A stretch of DNA of 64,000 nucleotides from NCBI GenBank assembly GCA_030632885.1, contig DAOVTW010000001.1, positions 62,001 through 126,000 on the forward strand. Reading direction: 5' to 3'. Below, piece by piece: positions 51,304-61,132 of this stretch. The DNA comes from JAIOSM01 sp023143455. GTDB taxonomy: Bacteria; Desulfobacterota; Desulfobacteria; Desulfobacterales; Desulfobacteraceae. The notes beneath the pieces were generated by a model. That model was not told the origin of the DNA and did not search any database. It saw only the letters and a list, made by a program, of their open reading frames with translations. The stretch's first letter is position 1, and every line of letters begins with the position of its first letter. Position numbers and translations under genes: made by a program.

Positions 51304-52866
51304 ATGAATACTCTTATACGTGTTGACTCTTCTCTTACAATAGGAACAGGTCATTTGATGCGTTGTTTGACTTTAGCGAATGCGTTAAATGAGCAAGGAC
51401 ATAATGTACATTTTGTTTGCCGTGATCTAAAAGGGAACAGCAATAGGTTTGTTGTTGACCATGGGCATACTCTTCATTTATTGCCAACTCCAAAAGAAGA
51501 ATTTGTATCTCAGCCTGAGGACACTACACATGCCATGTGGCTTGAGGTTCAGTGGCAGCAGGATCATAAAGAAACTTTCAGAATTATACAAAATATTTCT
51601 GACCAAATCAATTGGCTGATTGTAGATAATTATGCATTGGATTATAGATGGGAAAGCGCACTTCGTCAGTATGTAAAGAGTACCATGGTTATTGATGATC
51701 TGGCAGATCGTAAACATGACTGTGATATGCTTTTGGACCAAAATTACTATTCAAACTCAAATACACGTTATGCAGGAGTTGTTCCTTTCACTTGCCGTAG
51801 GTTCTTAGGACCTAAATATGCAATTTTACGTCCAGAGTTTTTACAAGAGCGGCAAAATTTACCACAACGTGATGATAAAGTGCAACGTATCCTTGTTTTT
51901 TTCGGTGGAGTAGATCCAAGCAATGAAACAGGTAAAGCATTAAAGGCTATTGAGATATTGGACAACTCAGACTTAAACGTAGATGTGGTCATTGGCTCAT
52001 CAAATCCAAATAAATCTGACATTTTAGATCAGTGTCAAAATATGCCTTATGTTACATGTCATGAACATGTCGAAAATATGGCCCAGTTTATGGTTAAGGC
52101 TGATCTGGCAATTGGCGCCGGAGGAGCAACTACCTGGGAACGTTGCTGCTTGGGTCTGCCAAGTATAATAGAGATATTGGCAGAAAATCAGACAGCTATT
52201 GCCGAAGGCATAGAGAAAATAAATGCTGGCCGCAATTGTGGTTTTGCTCAAGATGTTACTCCAGAATTTCTTTCAAAAGAAATACACAATCTGATGATAT
52301 CTAAAAAAAGACTTTTTGAATATTCTAAAGCTGCTTTAAATCTCGTCGATGGGAAGGGTGCTTTGCGAGTAGTACAGGCAATGCAAGGAGAGAAGATCTG
52401 TCTTAGAGAAGCAGAACCTTCAGATTGTGAACTCCTATGGAACTGGGTCAATGATCTCAATGTAAGGCTGTCATCTTTTAATCATTGTGTAATTCCATGG
52501 GAAGAGCATGCTGAATGGTTTGCTAAAAAGCTTAAAGACAATGAGAGTTATGTTTTTATTGCTGAAAATGAAAATAATACTTCAGTTGGTCAAATCAGAT
52601 TCGAGCTAAACAAAGACACTGCAAACATAAGTTATTTAGTGCAACGTGACTACAGGAGATTGGGAATTGGAGAAACTATCATTAGAATAGGAATCCAAAA
52701 ATTAGTTGATCTCATTGAACAACCAATTACCTTCAGTAGCGAAGTCAGACCAGAGAATATTGCTTCGCAAAAGATATTTGAGAAGATTGGGTTCTCAGCG
52801 GTGAATAAAGAGTTTCCGTCTGTATGCTTTGAATTTAATAGCTGTTTAGCTTATGAACCTGCTTAA
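51304..52866 (+). CDS. pseG: Fused PseG hydrolase and PseH-type acetyltransferase
   Basis: Residues 1 to about 350 match PseG, which removes UDP from UDP-2,4-diacetamido-trideoxy-altrose in pseudaminic-acid synthesis. The catalytic His is H17 in GTGHLMR, as in C. jejuni, and GAGGATTWERCCLG is the GT-B-type C-terminal block. Residues about 362-515 are a GNAT acetyltransferase (LREAEPSDCELLWNWVNDLN; acetyl-CoA loop YRRLGIGETIIR), the position and type of PseH, which makes PseG's own substrate precursor. So two steps are on one chain of 520 residues. The next gene holds two more steps. No ribosome site is seen before ATG 51304. Confidence 0.88.
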   Translation: MNTLIRVDSSLTIGTGHLMRCLTLANALNEQGHNVHFVCRDLKGNSNRFVVDHGHTLHLLPTPKEEFVSQPEDTTHAMWLEVQWQQDHKETFRIIQNISDQINWLIVDNYALDYRWESALRQYVKSTMVIDDLADRKHDCDMLLDQNYYSNSNTRYAGVVPFTCRRFLGPKYAILRPEFLQERQNLPQRDDKVQRILVFFGGVDPSNETGKALKAIEILDNSDLNVDVVIGSSNPNKSDILDQCQNMPYVTCHEHVENMAQFMVKADLAIGAGGATTWERCCLGLPSIIEILAENQTAIAEGIEKINAGRNCGFAQDVTPEFLSKEIHNLMISKKRLFEYSKAALNLVDGKGALRVVQAMQGEKICLREAEPSDCELLWNWVNDLNVRLSSFNHCVIPWEEHAEWFAKKLKDNESYVFIAENENNTSVGQIRFELNKDTANISYLVQRDYRRLGIGETIIRIGIQKLVDLIEQPITFSSEVRPENIASQKIFEKIGFSAVNKEFPSVCFEFNSCLAYEPA

Positions 52867-52905
52867 GGATTCTCAAAATAATAAATACTATGTAATGGTT
52901 TAGAT

Positions 52906-55086
52906 ATGATTATAGCAAATAAACAAATTTCTCGTGAACATCCTCCATTTATAATAGCAGAAATGTCAGGTAATCATAATCAATCTCTTGATCGAGCCTT
53001 GAAAATAGTTGAAGCGGCTGCTGGTGCAGGAGCTCATGCTATAAAACTTCAGACCTATACCCCAGATACAATGACACTGGATTTGGATCAAGGTGAATTT
53101 TATATCTCTGATAAGTCAAGCCTTTGGAAAGGTCGTTCTTTATATGATTTATATAAAGAAGCACATACACCTTGGGAATGGCATAAGCCACTTTTTGAGC
53201 GAGCAAGAGAGCTTGGTCTTATAGTATTCAGCACTCCTTTTGATAACACTGCCGTTGATTTTTTAGAAGATCTGAATGTACCATGCTATAAAATCGCATC
53301 ATTTGAAAATACAGATATCCCTTTAATAAGGAAAGTAGCTTCTACGGGCAAGCCCATGATCATATCTACTGGTATGGCTTCTATTGTCGAGTTGGATGAG
53401 ACAGTAAGAGCGGCTCGAGAGAGTGGTTGCCATGACATTGTTTTGCTAAAATGTACAAGTACTTACCCCGCTACTTTTAAAAATACAAATATTGCTACAA
53501 TACCACATATGCGTAAGCTTTTTGATTGTGAAGTCGGGCTTTCTGATCATACCAAAGGACTCGGTGCCTCTGTTGCCAGCATTTCTCTTGGTGCCACAAT
53601 AATTGAAAAGCATTTCACCCTTAAACGTTCTGATGGTGGTGTTGATTCTGCCTTTTCCCTTGAGCCGGATGAAATGAAAAATTTAGTGGAAGAGACTATG
53701 CATGCTTGGCAGGCATTAGGCCAGATTACTTATGGAGTCACTGAAAAAGAAAAAGCGTCTATGAAGTTTCGGCGATCATTGTATTTAGCCAAAGATATAA
53801 ATGCCGGAGATATTTTGACAAAAGAGAATGTGCGCTCTATCAGGCCGGGATATGGGTTGCAACCTAAATATTTGGATGTGGTTTTGGGTAAAAAAGCTAG
53901 TCAAGATATTAAAAAAGGAACAGCTCTTGGCTGGGAGTTAATTGAACTTATTAAAAAGCATAATTTATTTCCTTATGGCCGCCAATCCATTGATGAGAAA
54001 GATATAGCTTCTGTCTGTTCAGTGCTTCGTTCCGATTACTTAACAACGGGTCCTAAAGTTGAAGAATTTGAACAGGCTGTTTGTCGTTATATAGATACAA
54101 GGCATGGTATTGCAGTTTCAAGCGGGACTGCTGCTTTGCACTGCGCAATGTATGCTTTAAATATTGGTTCCGGGGATGAGGTAATTGTTTCTTCAATGAC
54201 ATTTGCTGCCACAGCTAATTGTGTTTGTTTTATGGGCGCTACTCCAGTGTTTGTAGATGTAGAGCCAGATACTCTGCTTATTGATCCAGAAAAAATCAAA
54301 GCTTTGGTTACTCCTAAAACAAAAGCAATTATTGGAGTTGATTATGCAGGTCAGCCCTGTGATTGGGATCACCTGCGTACAATTGCCAACAAGTATGATC
54401 TTGCCCTCGTGGCAGATTCCTGTCATGCAATTGGTGCAGAGTATAAAGGACGCAAAGTTGGAACTTTAGCAGACATGACTGTTTTTAGTTTTCATCCAGT
54501 CAAACATATTACCACTGGAGAAGGTGGTATGATTGTAACAGATAATGAAGAGTGTGCTCAAAAAATGCGACTATTTAGGAACCATGGCATAACTATTGAT
54601 GCTATGAATAAGGAAAAAAATGGGGCATGGTTTTACGAGATGATTGATCTTGGGTATAATTATCGAATAACAGATATTCAGTGTGCTTTGGGCATAAGTC
54701 AGCTTAAAAAATTACCAGAATGGGTAAGACGCAGACAGGCAATTGCTTTCACTTATAGCCAGTTTTTTTCAGAAACCAAACTGGCCAAGCCATTAAAAGT
54801 CCGTAAATCTATCCAACATGCATATCATCTCTATGTTGTACGCATTATTAAAAGAGATGAAATTTTACTAAAGTTACGAGAAAATGGAATTGGAGTGAAT
54901 GTACATTATATGCCTGTGCATTTGCATCCATTTTATCAGCAAAAATTTGGATATAAAAAAGGGCTTTGCCCTATCGCGGAAGATGCGTATAAAGACATAA
55001 TATCACTACCTCTTTGGCCTGGAATGGAAGAAAATGATATTTTACATATAAACAATTTTTTTAAAAAAATAATGAATAGAATATAG
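52906..55086 (+). CDS. Fused PseI pseudaminic-acid synthase and PseC-type aminotransferase
   Basis: This 726-residue protein joins two enzymes usually coded apart. Residues 1 to about 345 are PseI/NeuB-like: EMSGNHNQSLDRALKIVEAA, KLQTYTPDTMT, GLSDHTKGLGASVAS, then a SAF domain to about 345. It condenses the sugar with phosphoenolpyruvate. After a linker of a few residues (IKKHNL) comes a PLP aminotransferase (FPYGRQSIDEKDIASVCSVL, SSGTAALHCAMYAL, Lys 533 in FHPVKHITTGEGG), of PseC/DegT type. The aminotransferase starts where a free PseC would have MIPYG, so a start was lost. One continuous frame, no shift. PseC-type is preferred, other DegT roles possible. Confidence 0.88.
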   Translation: MIIANKQISREHPPFIIAEMSGNHNQSLDRALKIVEAAAGAGAHAIKLQTYTPDTMTLDLDQGEFYISDKSSLWKGRSLYDLYKEAHTPWEWHKPLFERARELGLIVFSTPFDNTAVDFLEDLNVPCYKIASFENTDIPLIRKVASTGKPMIISTGMASIVELDETVRAARESGCHDIVLLKCTSTYPATFKNTNIATIPHMRKLFDCEVGLSDHTKGLGASVASISLGATIIEKHFTLKRSDGGVDSAFSLEPDEMKNLVEETMHAWQALGQITYGVTEKEKASMKFRRSLYLAKDINAGDILTKENVRSIRPGYGLQPKYLDVVLGKKASQDIKKGTALGWELIELIKKHNLFPYGRQSIDEKDIASVCSVLRSDYLTTGPKVEEFEQAVCRYIDTRHGIAVSSGTAALHCAMYALNIGSGDEVIVSSMTFAATANCVCFMGATPVFVDVEPDTLLIDPEKIKALVTPKTKAIIGVDYAGQPCDWDHLRTIANKYDLALVADSCHAIGAEYKGRKVGTLADMTVFSFHPVKHITTGEGGMIVTDNEECAQKMRLFRNHGITIDAMNKEKNGAWFYEMIDLGYNYRITDIQCALGISQLKKLPEWVRRRQAIAFTYSQFFSETKLAKPLKVRKSIQHAYHLYVVRIIKRDEILLKLRENGIGVNVHYMPVHLHPFYQQKFGYKKGLCPIAEDAYKDIISLPLWPGMEENDILHINNFFKKIMNRI

Positions 55087-55092
55087 ATATAG

Positions 55093-55119
55093 ACACCCTT
55101 TGGGCAAGTGTGTTTTTTT
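55093..55119 (+). terminator. Weak terminator-like hairpin after the PseI-PseC gene
   Basis: Short stem ACAC / GTGT with an inner CCC / GGG pair, followed by seven T. Support is modest. Confidence 0.35.
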
Positions 55120-55152
55120 ACAAAATTTTAAATTTTAATATGAAAGATTTCA

Positions 55153-56982
55153 ATGCAAGATAAAGCTCAACAAACATATAGTTATATCTATATTTTTAAA
55201 TGGATATATGCTCGCCTTCAAAAATTTAGGAAGAGGCAATTCTGGGCATTGCTTATAGGAATGCTATGTGTTGCTATTCTTGAAACCATCGCTCTCGCTT
55301 CGGTTGCATTTTTTGCATCATCGATTACTGATCCTGTAAATGTTTTATCGTCAAAATATTTAAACTTTGTTAATCAATTTTTTGAAGTAAGTTTTTTACA
55401 TTCAGAAAATGGGCTAATTATTTCTTCAGGACTTTTAATGATATTTTTAATAACTATTAAGAATAGTATTAAAACGTTTGTTAACTATAGGATTACGCGT
55501 TTTTCAATTGCCAACGAGGCTTATTTTGGAGAGATACTATTAAATGGATTTCTAACTCTGCCTTACCAATGGCATCTTGTTCGAAATACTGCAGACCTTG
55601 TTAATGCGGTGCAATGGCGAATTTTTTTAGGGAGGAATTTTTTTCAACCATGCTTAATAATTCTGAATGATGTGTTAATGATTTCGATTATGCTAATATT
55701 GCTTTTTATTGTGCAGCCAATAAATTTATTTATTATCCTTTTTGTGCTTGGTGGTTCTGCTTACTTTATTTATACTGTTATTAGAGTTTTAATAGACAAA
55801 ACATCAACAATCGCAGCAAATTATGAGCTTACAATTAATAAAGAAGCAACAATGTCAATTCATGGTGTTAAAGATGTAAAAATATCTCAAAAAGAGAAAG
55901 CCTTTGTTTCAAAATTTGTTGAGAAGGCATTACCTTTGTCTAAAGTTTCAGCAACTCAGAGATTTTACAGTGAGGCTCCTGCATTTATTTTGGAAACTGT
56001 TGGGTTTGGTATGCTTTACATATCAATATGCATAATGCTTTTAAAATTTAATAACACTACTGCGTATGTAACTGGAAGTTTGGCACTTCTTGCAGTGACT
56101 GCTTGGAAGGTAATCCCTGCAGTAGCTAAAACTTTAGGTAGTGCAACAGCTATAAGAGGTGCCTTGCCATATATCAAACATATGATAGATTATTTTGTAT
56201 TCATTGAAGCTGATAAGGGTGTTTCTCTACATAAACAAATCAACGCTTATGATTCTTTTCATTTTTTAAATAATATTAGATTTAATGAGGTCAGTTTTGT
56301 CTATCAAGGATCTAAACAAAAGGTCATTCAAAATTTTAATTTTGAAATTAAAAAAGGTGATACTATTGGAGTGATAGGAGCATCCGGTTCAGGTAAAAGT
56401 ACATTGGTTGATATATTAATTGGTCTTTTACAACCAGTCCAAGGTACAGTTACAATGGATGATAATACCTTGACACCTGAGTTATTACCCCAATGGTTAA
56501 AGCTAATAGGGTATGTTTCACAATCACCTTATATCTACGATGGCACTATTGCTGAAAATGTAGCATTTGGGATAGAATCAAAAGAACTTGATAGGGATAG
56601 AGTCAGAGAATGCTGTCATATGGCAGCTATGGATGATTTTTTGTATGATTTACCTGGCAACATAGATTCTTTTATTGGTGAACGGGGTGTAAAACTTTCT
56701 GGAGGCCAACAGCAGCGAGTGGCGATAGCTAGATCACTTTATAATAAACCGGAGATTATGATTTTTGATGAAGCCACAAGTTCTCTCGATACGAAAAGTG
56801 AAAAATTGATTCAGGATACCATTTATTCTTTTAAAGGCACACAGACCCTGATAATAGTCGCTCATAGGCTCAGCACTGTTAAAGACTGTGATAGAATAAT
56901 ATGGCTTGATAAAGGGAAAATAATGTTGCAGGGAGAAACTGAAAAGATTCTTACAAAGTATCAACAAATGATGAATAATTAG
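55153..56982 (+). CDS. ABC exporter, fused permease and ATPase (MsbA/PglK type)
   Basis: A 609-residue half-transporter that probably moves a lipid-linked glycan or other envelope substrate. Membrane domain residues about 30-330 with several helices, then an ATPase with Walker A GASGSGKST (about 410-418), signature LSGGQQQR and Walker B IMIFDEATSSLD. The position between pseudaminic-acid and CDP-sugar genes suggests flipping of a polysaccharide or glycoprotein unit. PglK flippases have this architecture. The substrate is not shown by the sequence. Confidence 0.87.
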   Translation: MQDKAQQTYSYIYIFKWIYARLQKFRKRQFWALLIGMLCVAILETIALASVAFFASSITDPVNVLSSKYLNFVNQFFEVSFLHSENGLIISSGLLMIFLITIKNSIKTFVNYRITRFSIANEAYFGEILLNGFLTLPYQWHLVRNTADLVNAVQWRIFLGRNFFQPCLIILNDVLMISIMLILLFIVQPINLFIILFVLGGSAYFIYTVIRVLIDKTSTIAANYELTINKEATMSIHGVKDVKISQKEKAFVSKFVEKALPLSKVSATQRFYSEAPAFILETVGFGMLYISICIMLLKFNNTTAYVTGSLALLAVTAWKVIPAVAKTLGSATAIRGALPYIKHMIDYFVFIEADKGVSLHKQINAYDSFHFLNNIRFNEVSFVYQGSKQKVIQNFNFEIKKGDTIGVIGASGSGKSTLVDILIGLLQPVQGTVTMDDNTLTPELLPQWLKLIGYVSQSPYIYDGTIAENVAFGIESKELDRDRVRECCHMAAMDDFLYDLPGNIDSFIGERGVKLSGGQQQRVAIARSLYNKPEIMIFDEATSSLDTKSEKLIQDTIYSFKGTQTLIIVAHRLSTVKDCDRIIWLDKGKIMLQGETEKILTKYQQMMNN

Positions 56983-57109
56983 TAACTTTAATATTATTCT
57001 GACATGAGATACTTATTGGAAATTATATCATTGGCAACTGCAATAATTCGAGTAGGAATCTGCTCAACAAGTTTTCACAATATAGGAAAATTAAATAAAA
57101 AAATAATAG

Positions 57110-57655
57110 ATGAAAAAATATTCTAAAATTATTGAAACTAGTCGGCTTTTGATTACGCCATTTACTCAGAAACACATTACTCCTCTTTATATCAGTTGGT
57201 TAAACAATTCCAAAATAATGCGCTATAGTGAGCAGCGCCATGTCTTACATACTTTTGAATCGTGTAAACAGTATTGGCATTCTTTTTATGATACACCCAA
57301 TATGTTGTGGGCTATTGAAGAAACTATGAATGGACTTGGACATATTGGCAATATTAGTACATATATTGATGTGAATAACAAAATTGCCGATATTGGCATT
57401 CTAATTGGAGCAAGGGATGCTCAAGGTTTAGGTTATGGATATGAAGCATTTAAAAGCGTCTCAGAGTATTTATTTAAATATAAAAAAATAAGAAAACTCA
57501 CAGCAGGAACAGTATCAATAAATTTACCCATGCTTAAGCTGATGAAGAAAATGAAAATGAGAGACGATGGGATACGGATACGTCATTATCTTGTTGATGG
57601 CGAATTGGTGGATGTAGTCCACATGGCTTTATTTTCGGAAGATATCGGGAAATAG
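57110..57655 (+). CDS. GNAT-family N-acetyltransferase
   Basis: A 181-residue GNAT protein (RimJ/RimL-like): ETSRLLITPFTQKHI at the start, LNNSKIMRYSEQRH, and the acetyl-CoA loop GARDAQGLGYGYEAF. Such proteins in O-antigen and pse loci acetylate amino sugars. It may act on an amino-dideoxy sugar. A second acetyltransferase in addition to the PseH-like domain, so it may serve a different sugar. It starts 10 nt before the next gene ends the gap and has a weak ribosome site. Confidence 0.85.
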   Translation: MKKYSKIIETSRLLITPFTQKHITPLYISWLNNSKIMRYSEQRHVLHTFESCKQYWHSFYDTPNMLWAIEETMNGLGHIGNISTYIDVNNKIADIGILIGARDAQGLGYGYEAFKSVSEYLFKYKKIRKLTAGTVSINLPMLKLMKKMKMRDDGIRIRHYLVDGELVDVVHMALFSEDIGK

Positions 57656-57665
57656 ATTATAGGAA

Positions 57666-59249
57666 ATGGATAATATTAAAAGAATAAGCAATTTTACTCA
57701 GCGCCTTATAAAAGGCTTTTGGATATTGTTTTTTGATAAAGCCTTTAGAAATTTTATCTTGCATAATAGAAAAATATGGAAAAGATATAATAACAACGAT
57801 TCAAAAGCAGAAGTTTTGTTCGAATTTACTGACATGCAACCTAGTATAATTTCATACAGCTATTTTTCAAATGTTTTAGCTGAAAAATTTAATGCGAAGA
57901 TCAGGGCATATTCATTCGGGAAAAATAGCTGGGTTAGTTTGTATCAAAAAAAACTCTATCGATCTTTTAATGCCGACGTTTTTTCATATAGACTGAATAA
58001 AGCCCAGAAAAGTGAGCTAGGAGAATTGTTTAATAGTGTTTATTCAACTCTGCATTCAAAGAATGATGTTTTTGATTTGTGCATTTCTGGTGTGTGGTTC
58101 GGAGATTTGCTTTATGATTCTCATATGATGACTTATAAATTACCTACAGTGGACATAAATGATAATAAGTTCAAAAAAACACTTAGGGAGGCATTATATC
58201 AATTCATATATTGGCGTGATTACTTTACATCACATGATGTGAAGGCTATCAATGTAACCCATTGTTGTTATCTTATCGCAATTCCCTTGAGGGTAGCAAT
58301 TCACAAAGGTATCCCTGCATATCAGGTTAATGTATATGGAGGTTTTTATTTATCTGGCCAGAGATTTTGGGCATATACAGATTTTTATGATTATCCCCTC
58401 CAATTTTCAGAGTTATCTAAAACTGAACAGCTATATGGTGTGGAAATTGCGAAAGAAAGAATTGATAGACGATTTGCTGGTGAAGTAGGTGTTGATATGG
58501 CTTATTCGACAAAATCAGCTTATACGAATATTAAAAAAGATAGAGTATTATCTAATAATGACAAATTCAAAATTTTAATTGCAGCTCATTGTTTTTTTGA
58601 CAGCCCAAATGGGCTTGGGCCCAATCTGTTTATAGATTTTTTTGAATGGTTTAATTTTCTTGGCAAGATTTCTGAAAAGACTGATTATGAATGGTATTTG
58701 AAAACTCACCCTGACTATTTGCCAGGCAATATCGAAATTTTAAATATGTTTATTGATAGATATCCTAAGTTTAGATTAATTTCATCTGATACTTCACATC
58801 ATCAACTGATTGATGAAGGGATAGATTGTGTTCTTACTACCTATGGAACAATTGGGTGGGAATACGCTGCTTTTGGTAAATTAGCTATTAATGCTTCTTT
58901 AAGTTGTCCTCATATTGCATATAATTTTAATCTTTGTCCCAAAAACATTGAAGAGTATGAAAATCTGTTAATGAGGTTGTCTGAACAAAATATTGATATC
59001 GATATAAATGAAATTTATGAATATTATTATATGAAATTAAGACGAGATAATATGTCGAACTGGTTATATCAAGATTATCATTCTTATATTAAAAATGTTG
59101 GTGGATATGATAACCAATTTGTTTCAATAGCATATAATTATTTTATTGATGAATTTACTAATAGCATTCACAATCAAACAATTGCTTTGTTAAATAATTT
59201 TATAGATTCTAAAGATTATTGTATGCAAGAAAAACATTATTTAAATTGA
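57666..59249 (+). CDS. Probable GT-B surface-carbohydrate transferase
   Basis: A 527-residue soluble or peripheral protein with a basic N-terminus. The C-terminal half has KTHPDYLPGNIEIL and VLTTYGTIGWEYAAFGKLAINAS, a pattern shared by capsule-export/Kdo and CDP-glycerol-type GT-B transferases (nucleotide side with a conserved Gly/Glu). The N-terminal half is not recognised. It lies amid polysaccharide genes, 10 nt after the GNAT gene, so a glycosyltransferase or polymer-phosphate transferase is likely. Donor and acceptor are unknown. Confidence 0.6.
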   Translation: MDNIKRISNFTQRLIKGFWILFFDKAFRNFILHNRKIWKRYNNNDSKAEVLFEFTDMQPSIISYSYFSNVLAEKFNAKIRAYSFGKNSWVSLYQKKLYRSFNADVFSYRLNKAQKSELGELFNSVYSTLHSKNDVFDLCISGVWFGDLLYDSHMMTYKLPTVDINDNKFKKTLREALYQFIYWRDYFTSHDVKAINVTHCCYLIAIPLRVAIHKGIPAYQVNVYGGFYLSGQRFWAYTDFYDYPLQFSELSKTEQLYGVEIAKERIDRRFAGEVGVDMAYSTKSAYTNIKKDRVLSNNDKFKILIAAHCFFDSPNGLGPNLFIDFFEWFNFLGKISEKTDYEWYLKTHPDYLPGNIEILNMFIDRYPKFRLISSDTSHHQLIDEGIDCVLTTYGTIGWEYAAFGKLAINASLSCPHIAYNFNLCPKNIEEYENLLMRLSEQNIDIDINEIYEYYYMKLRRDNMSNWLYQDYHSYIKNVGGYDNQFVSIAYNYFIDEFTNSIHNQTIALLNNFIDSKDYCMQEKHYLN

Positions 59250-59261
59250 CAGGAATTCTCT

Positions 59262-60053
59262 ATGAGTAAAACTATGCAAACTGTAATTTTATGTGGTGGA
59301 CTTGGTACTCGTCTGAGGGAAGAAACAGAATTTCGACCCAAACCCATGGTAAATATTGGTGACAAGCCAATACTGTGGCATATAATGAAAATATTCTCTT
59401 GTTTTGGGCATAGTGATTTTGTACTTCCGTTAGGTTATAAGGGTGAAATGATTAAGGAATACTTCTGGCATTACGAATTAATGAATAATGATGTCACCAT
59501 TGAGCTTGGGAAGCAGGATTCTTGTTGTTTGCATAATTGTCATGATGAAGCAGGGTGGGAAATAACTTTGGTAAACACAGGTGAGAAGACTTTAAAAGGT
59601 GGGCGTTTGAAACGCATTGAGAAGTACATAAAAGATGATGCGTTTATGCTTACTTATGGAGATGGAGTTGCTGATATTGATATTAATGATTTGCTTGAGT
59701 TTCATCAACAGCATGGAAAGATTGCAACCGTTACTGGGGTTCCCCCAACTGCTAGATTCGGAGAACTTAGCATCAACAATGATCAGGTTATTTCTTTCCA
59801 GGAGAAACCGGAGGCTTCGAAATCAGGCCAAATAAGCGGTGGTTTTTTTGTTCTTAATAAGGATATTTTTGATTTTCTCTCTGAAGATGAGAATTGTGAT
59901 CTTGAGTTTGGAGCTTTAGAAAAGATTGCAGCCGCCGGAGAATTAATGGTTTATAAGCATTCAGGCTTTTGGGCATGTATGGATACAGTTCGTGATGTGG
60001 AATATTTGAATAAACTTTGGGCAGAAGGCAATGCTAAATGGAAAATATGGTAG
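59262..60053 (+). CDS. rfbF: Glucose-1-phosphate cytidylyltransferase RfbF
   Basis: RfbF makes CDP-glucose from CTP and glucose-1-phosphate. The 263 residues show LCGGLGTRLREETEFRPKPMV with the catalytic Arg and Lys, the metal Asp in TYGDGVADIDINDL and the end block AIWKACMDTVRD-like FWACMDTVRDVEYLNKLW. The start is ATG 59262; ATG 59274 is possible. rfbG overlaps its end by 16 nt, the usual pair. Confidence 0.95.
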   Translation: MSKTMQTVILCGGLGTRLREETEFRPKPMVNIGDKPILWHIMKIFSCFGHSDFVLPLGYKGEMIKEYFWHYELMNNDVTIELGKQDSCCLHNCHDEAGWEITLVNTGEKTLKGGRLKRIEKYIKDDAFMLTYGDGVADIDINDLLEFHQQHGKIATVTGVPPTARFGELSINNDQVISFQEKPEASKSGQISGGFFVLNKDIFDFLSEDENCDLEFGALEKIAAAGELMVYKHSGFWACMDTVRDVEYLNKLWAEGNAKWKIW

Positions 60054-61132
60054 CTCAAAAATTTTGGAAAGGAAAATCTGTTTTTATTACAGGGCATAAT
60101 GGCTTTAAAGGTTCTTGGCTTTCTGTTTGGTTGCATAGAATGGGTGCGAACGTTACAGGGTATTCAATTGCTCCGCCAACCATACCTAATCTTTTTGAGC
60201 TAACAAGTATTGATAATGATATTACTACAATTAACAATGATATTCGAGATTATAGCCTGGTAGAAAAAGCAATAAGAATCAATAAACCTGAAATAGTCTT
60301 TCACCTGGCAGCTCAGCCTCTGGTTAGTAGATCCTACATAGATCCCATTGAGACCTATTCAACTAATATTATGGGTACAGTGAATATTTTAGAGGCGATT
60401 AGAAAAATAGATTGTGTCAAGGTAGTCATAAACGTTACAAGTGATAAATGTTACGATAATAAAGAATGGGTTTGGGGCTATCGAGAAAATGATCCAATGG
60501 GAGGATATGATCCGTATTCAAGCAGTAAAGGATGTTCTGAGTTAGTCACTTCTGCATATCTTAATTCTTTTTTTAATCCTGAAAAATATGAAACACATGG
60601 CGTGGCCATAGCTTCAGTTCGTGCAGGCAATGTCATTGGGGGAGGAGATTTTGGCGAGGATAGGCTTGTTCCTGATATTGTGAGAGCTTTTTCTATGGAT
60701 GAATCAGTTATTATTAGACAACCGAATTCTATCCGGCCGTGGCAACATGTTCTTGAACCACTTTCAGGTTATTTATTGCTTGCACAGAAACTTTATAATG
60801 GGGGCGCAAAGTATTCGGGAGCATGGAATTTTGGCCCCTCGGAGGATTGTGTGAAAACAGTTAGTTGGATTGTCGAAACAATTGCAAATAATTGGGGACA
60901 AAATGCAAAATGGATGATTGATAATGAGAACCATTTCCATGAAGCACAATTGTTAAAACTCGATTGTTCCAAGGCAAGAAATTTACTGGGATGGAAAGCA
61001 ATATTTAATATTAAAAAGACTTTAGAGTTGACAGTTGACTGGTATAGAATTTATTGTAGCAATCCAAACTTGCTAAGGGAAAAAACAGAAAAACAGATAG
61101 CAGAGTATGAAAATCACACCTTTACCGCTTAA
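60038..61132 (+). CDS. rfbG: CDP-glucose 4,6-dehydratase RfbG
   Basis: RfbG forms CDP-4-keto-6-deoxyglucose, the parent of CDP-deoxysugars. It is an extended SDR of 364 residues with ITGHNGFKGSWLSVWLHRMG (NAD site), HLAAQPLVSRSY, the catalytic YxxxK in DPYSSSKG and the sugar-site RAGNVIGGGDFGEDRLVPD. It overlaps rfbF by 16 nt and the 3,5-epimerase-type gene by 26 nt, so all are coupled. Confidence 0.95.
   Translation: MENMVAQKFWKGKSVFITGHNGFKGSWLSVWLHRMGANVTGYSIAPPTIPNLFELTSIDNDITTINNDIRDYSLVEKAIRINKPEIVFHLAAQPLVSRSYIDPIETYSTNIMGTVNILEAIRKIDCVKVVINVTSDKCYDNKEWVWGYRENDPMGGYDPYSSSKGCSELVTSAYLNSFFNPEKYETHGVAIASVRAGNVIGGGDFGEDRLVPDIVRAFSMDESVIIRQPNSIRPWQHVLEPLSGYLLLAQKLYNGGAKYSGAWNFGPSEDCVKTVSWIVETIANNWGQNAKWMIDNENHFHEAQLLKLDCSKARNLLGWKAIFNIKKTLELTVDWYRIYCSNPNLLREKTEKQIAEYENHTFTA

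Noticed and set aside
57004..57126. A 40-codon plus-strand frame between the ABC transporter and GNAT genes (starts MRYLLEIISL)
   Set aside because: No ribosome site, overlaps the GNAT start, not recognised; possibly a relic but not supportable.
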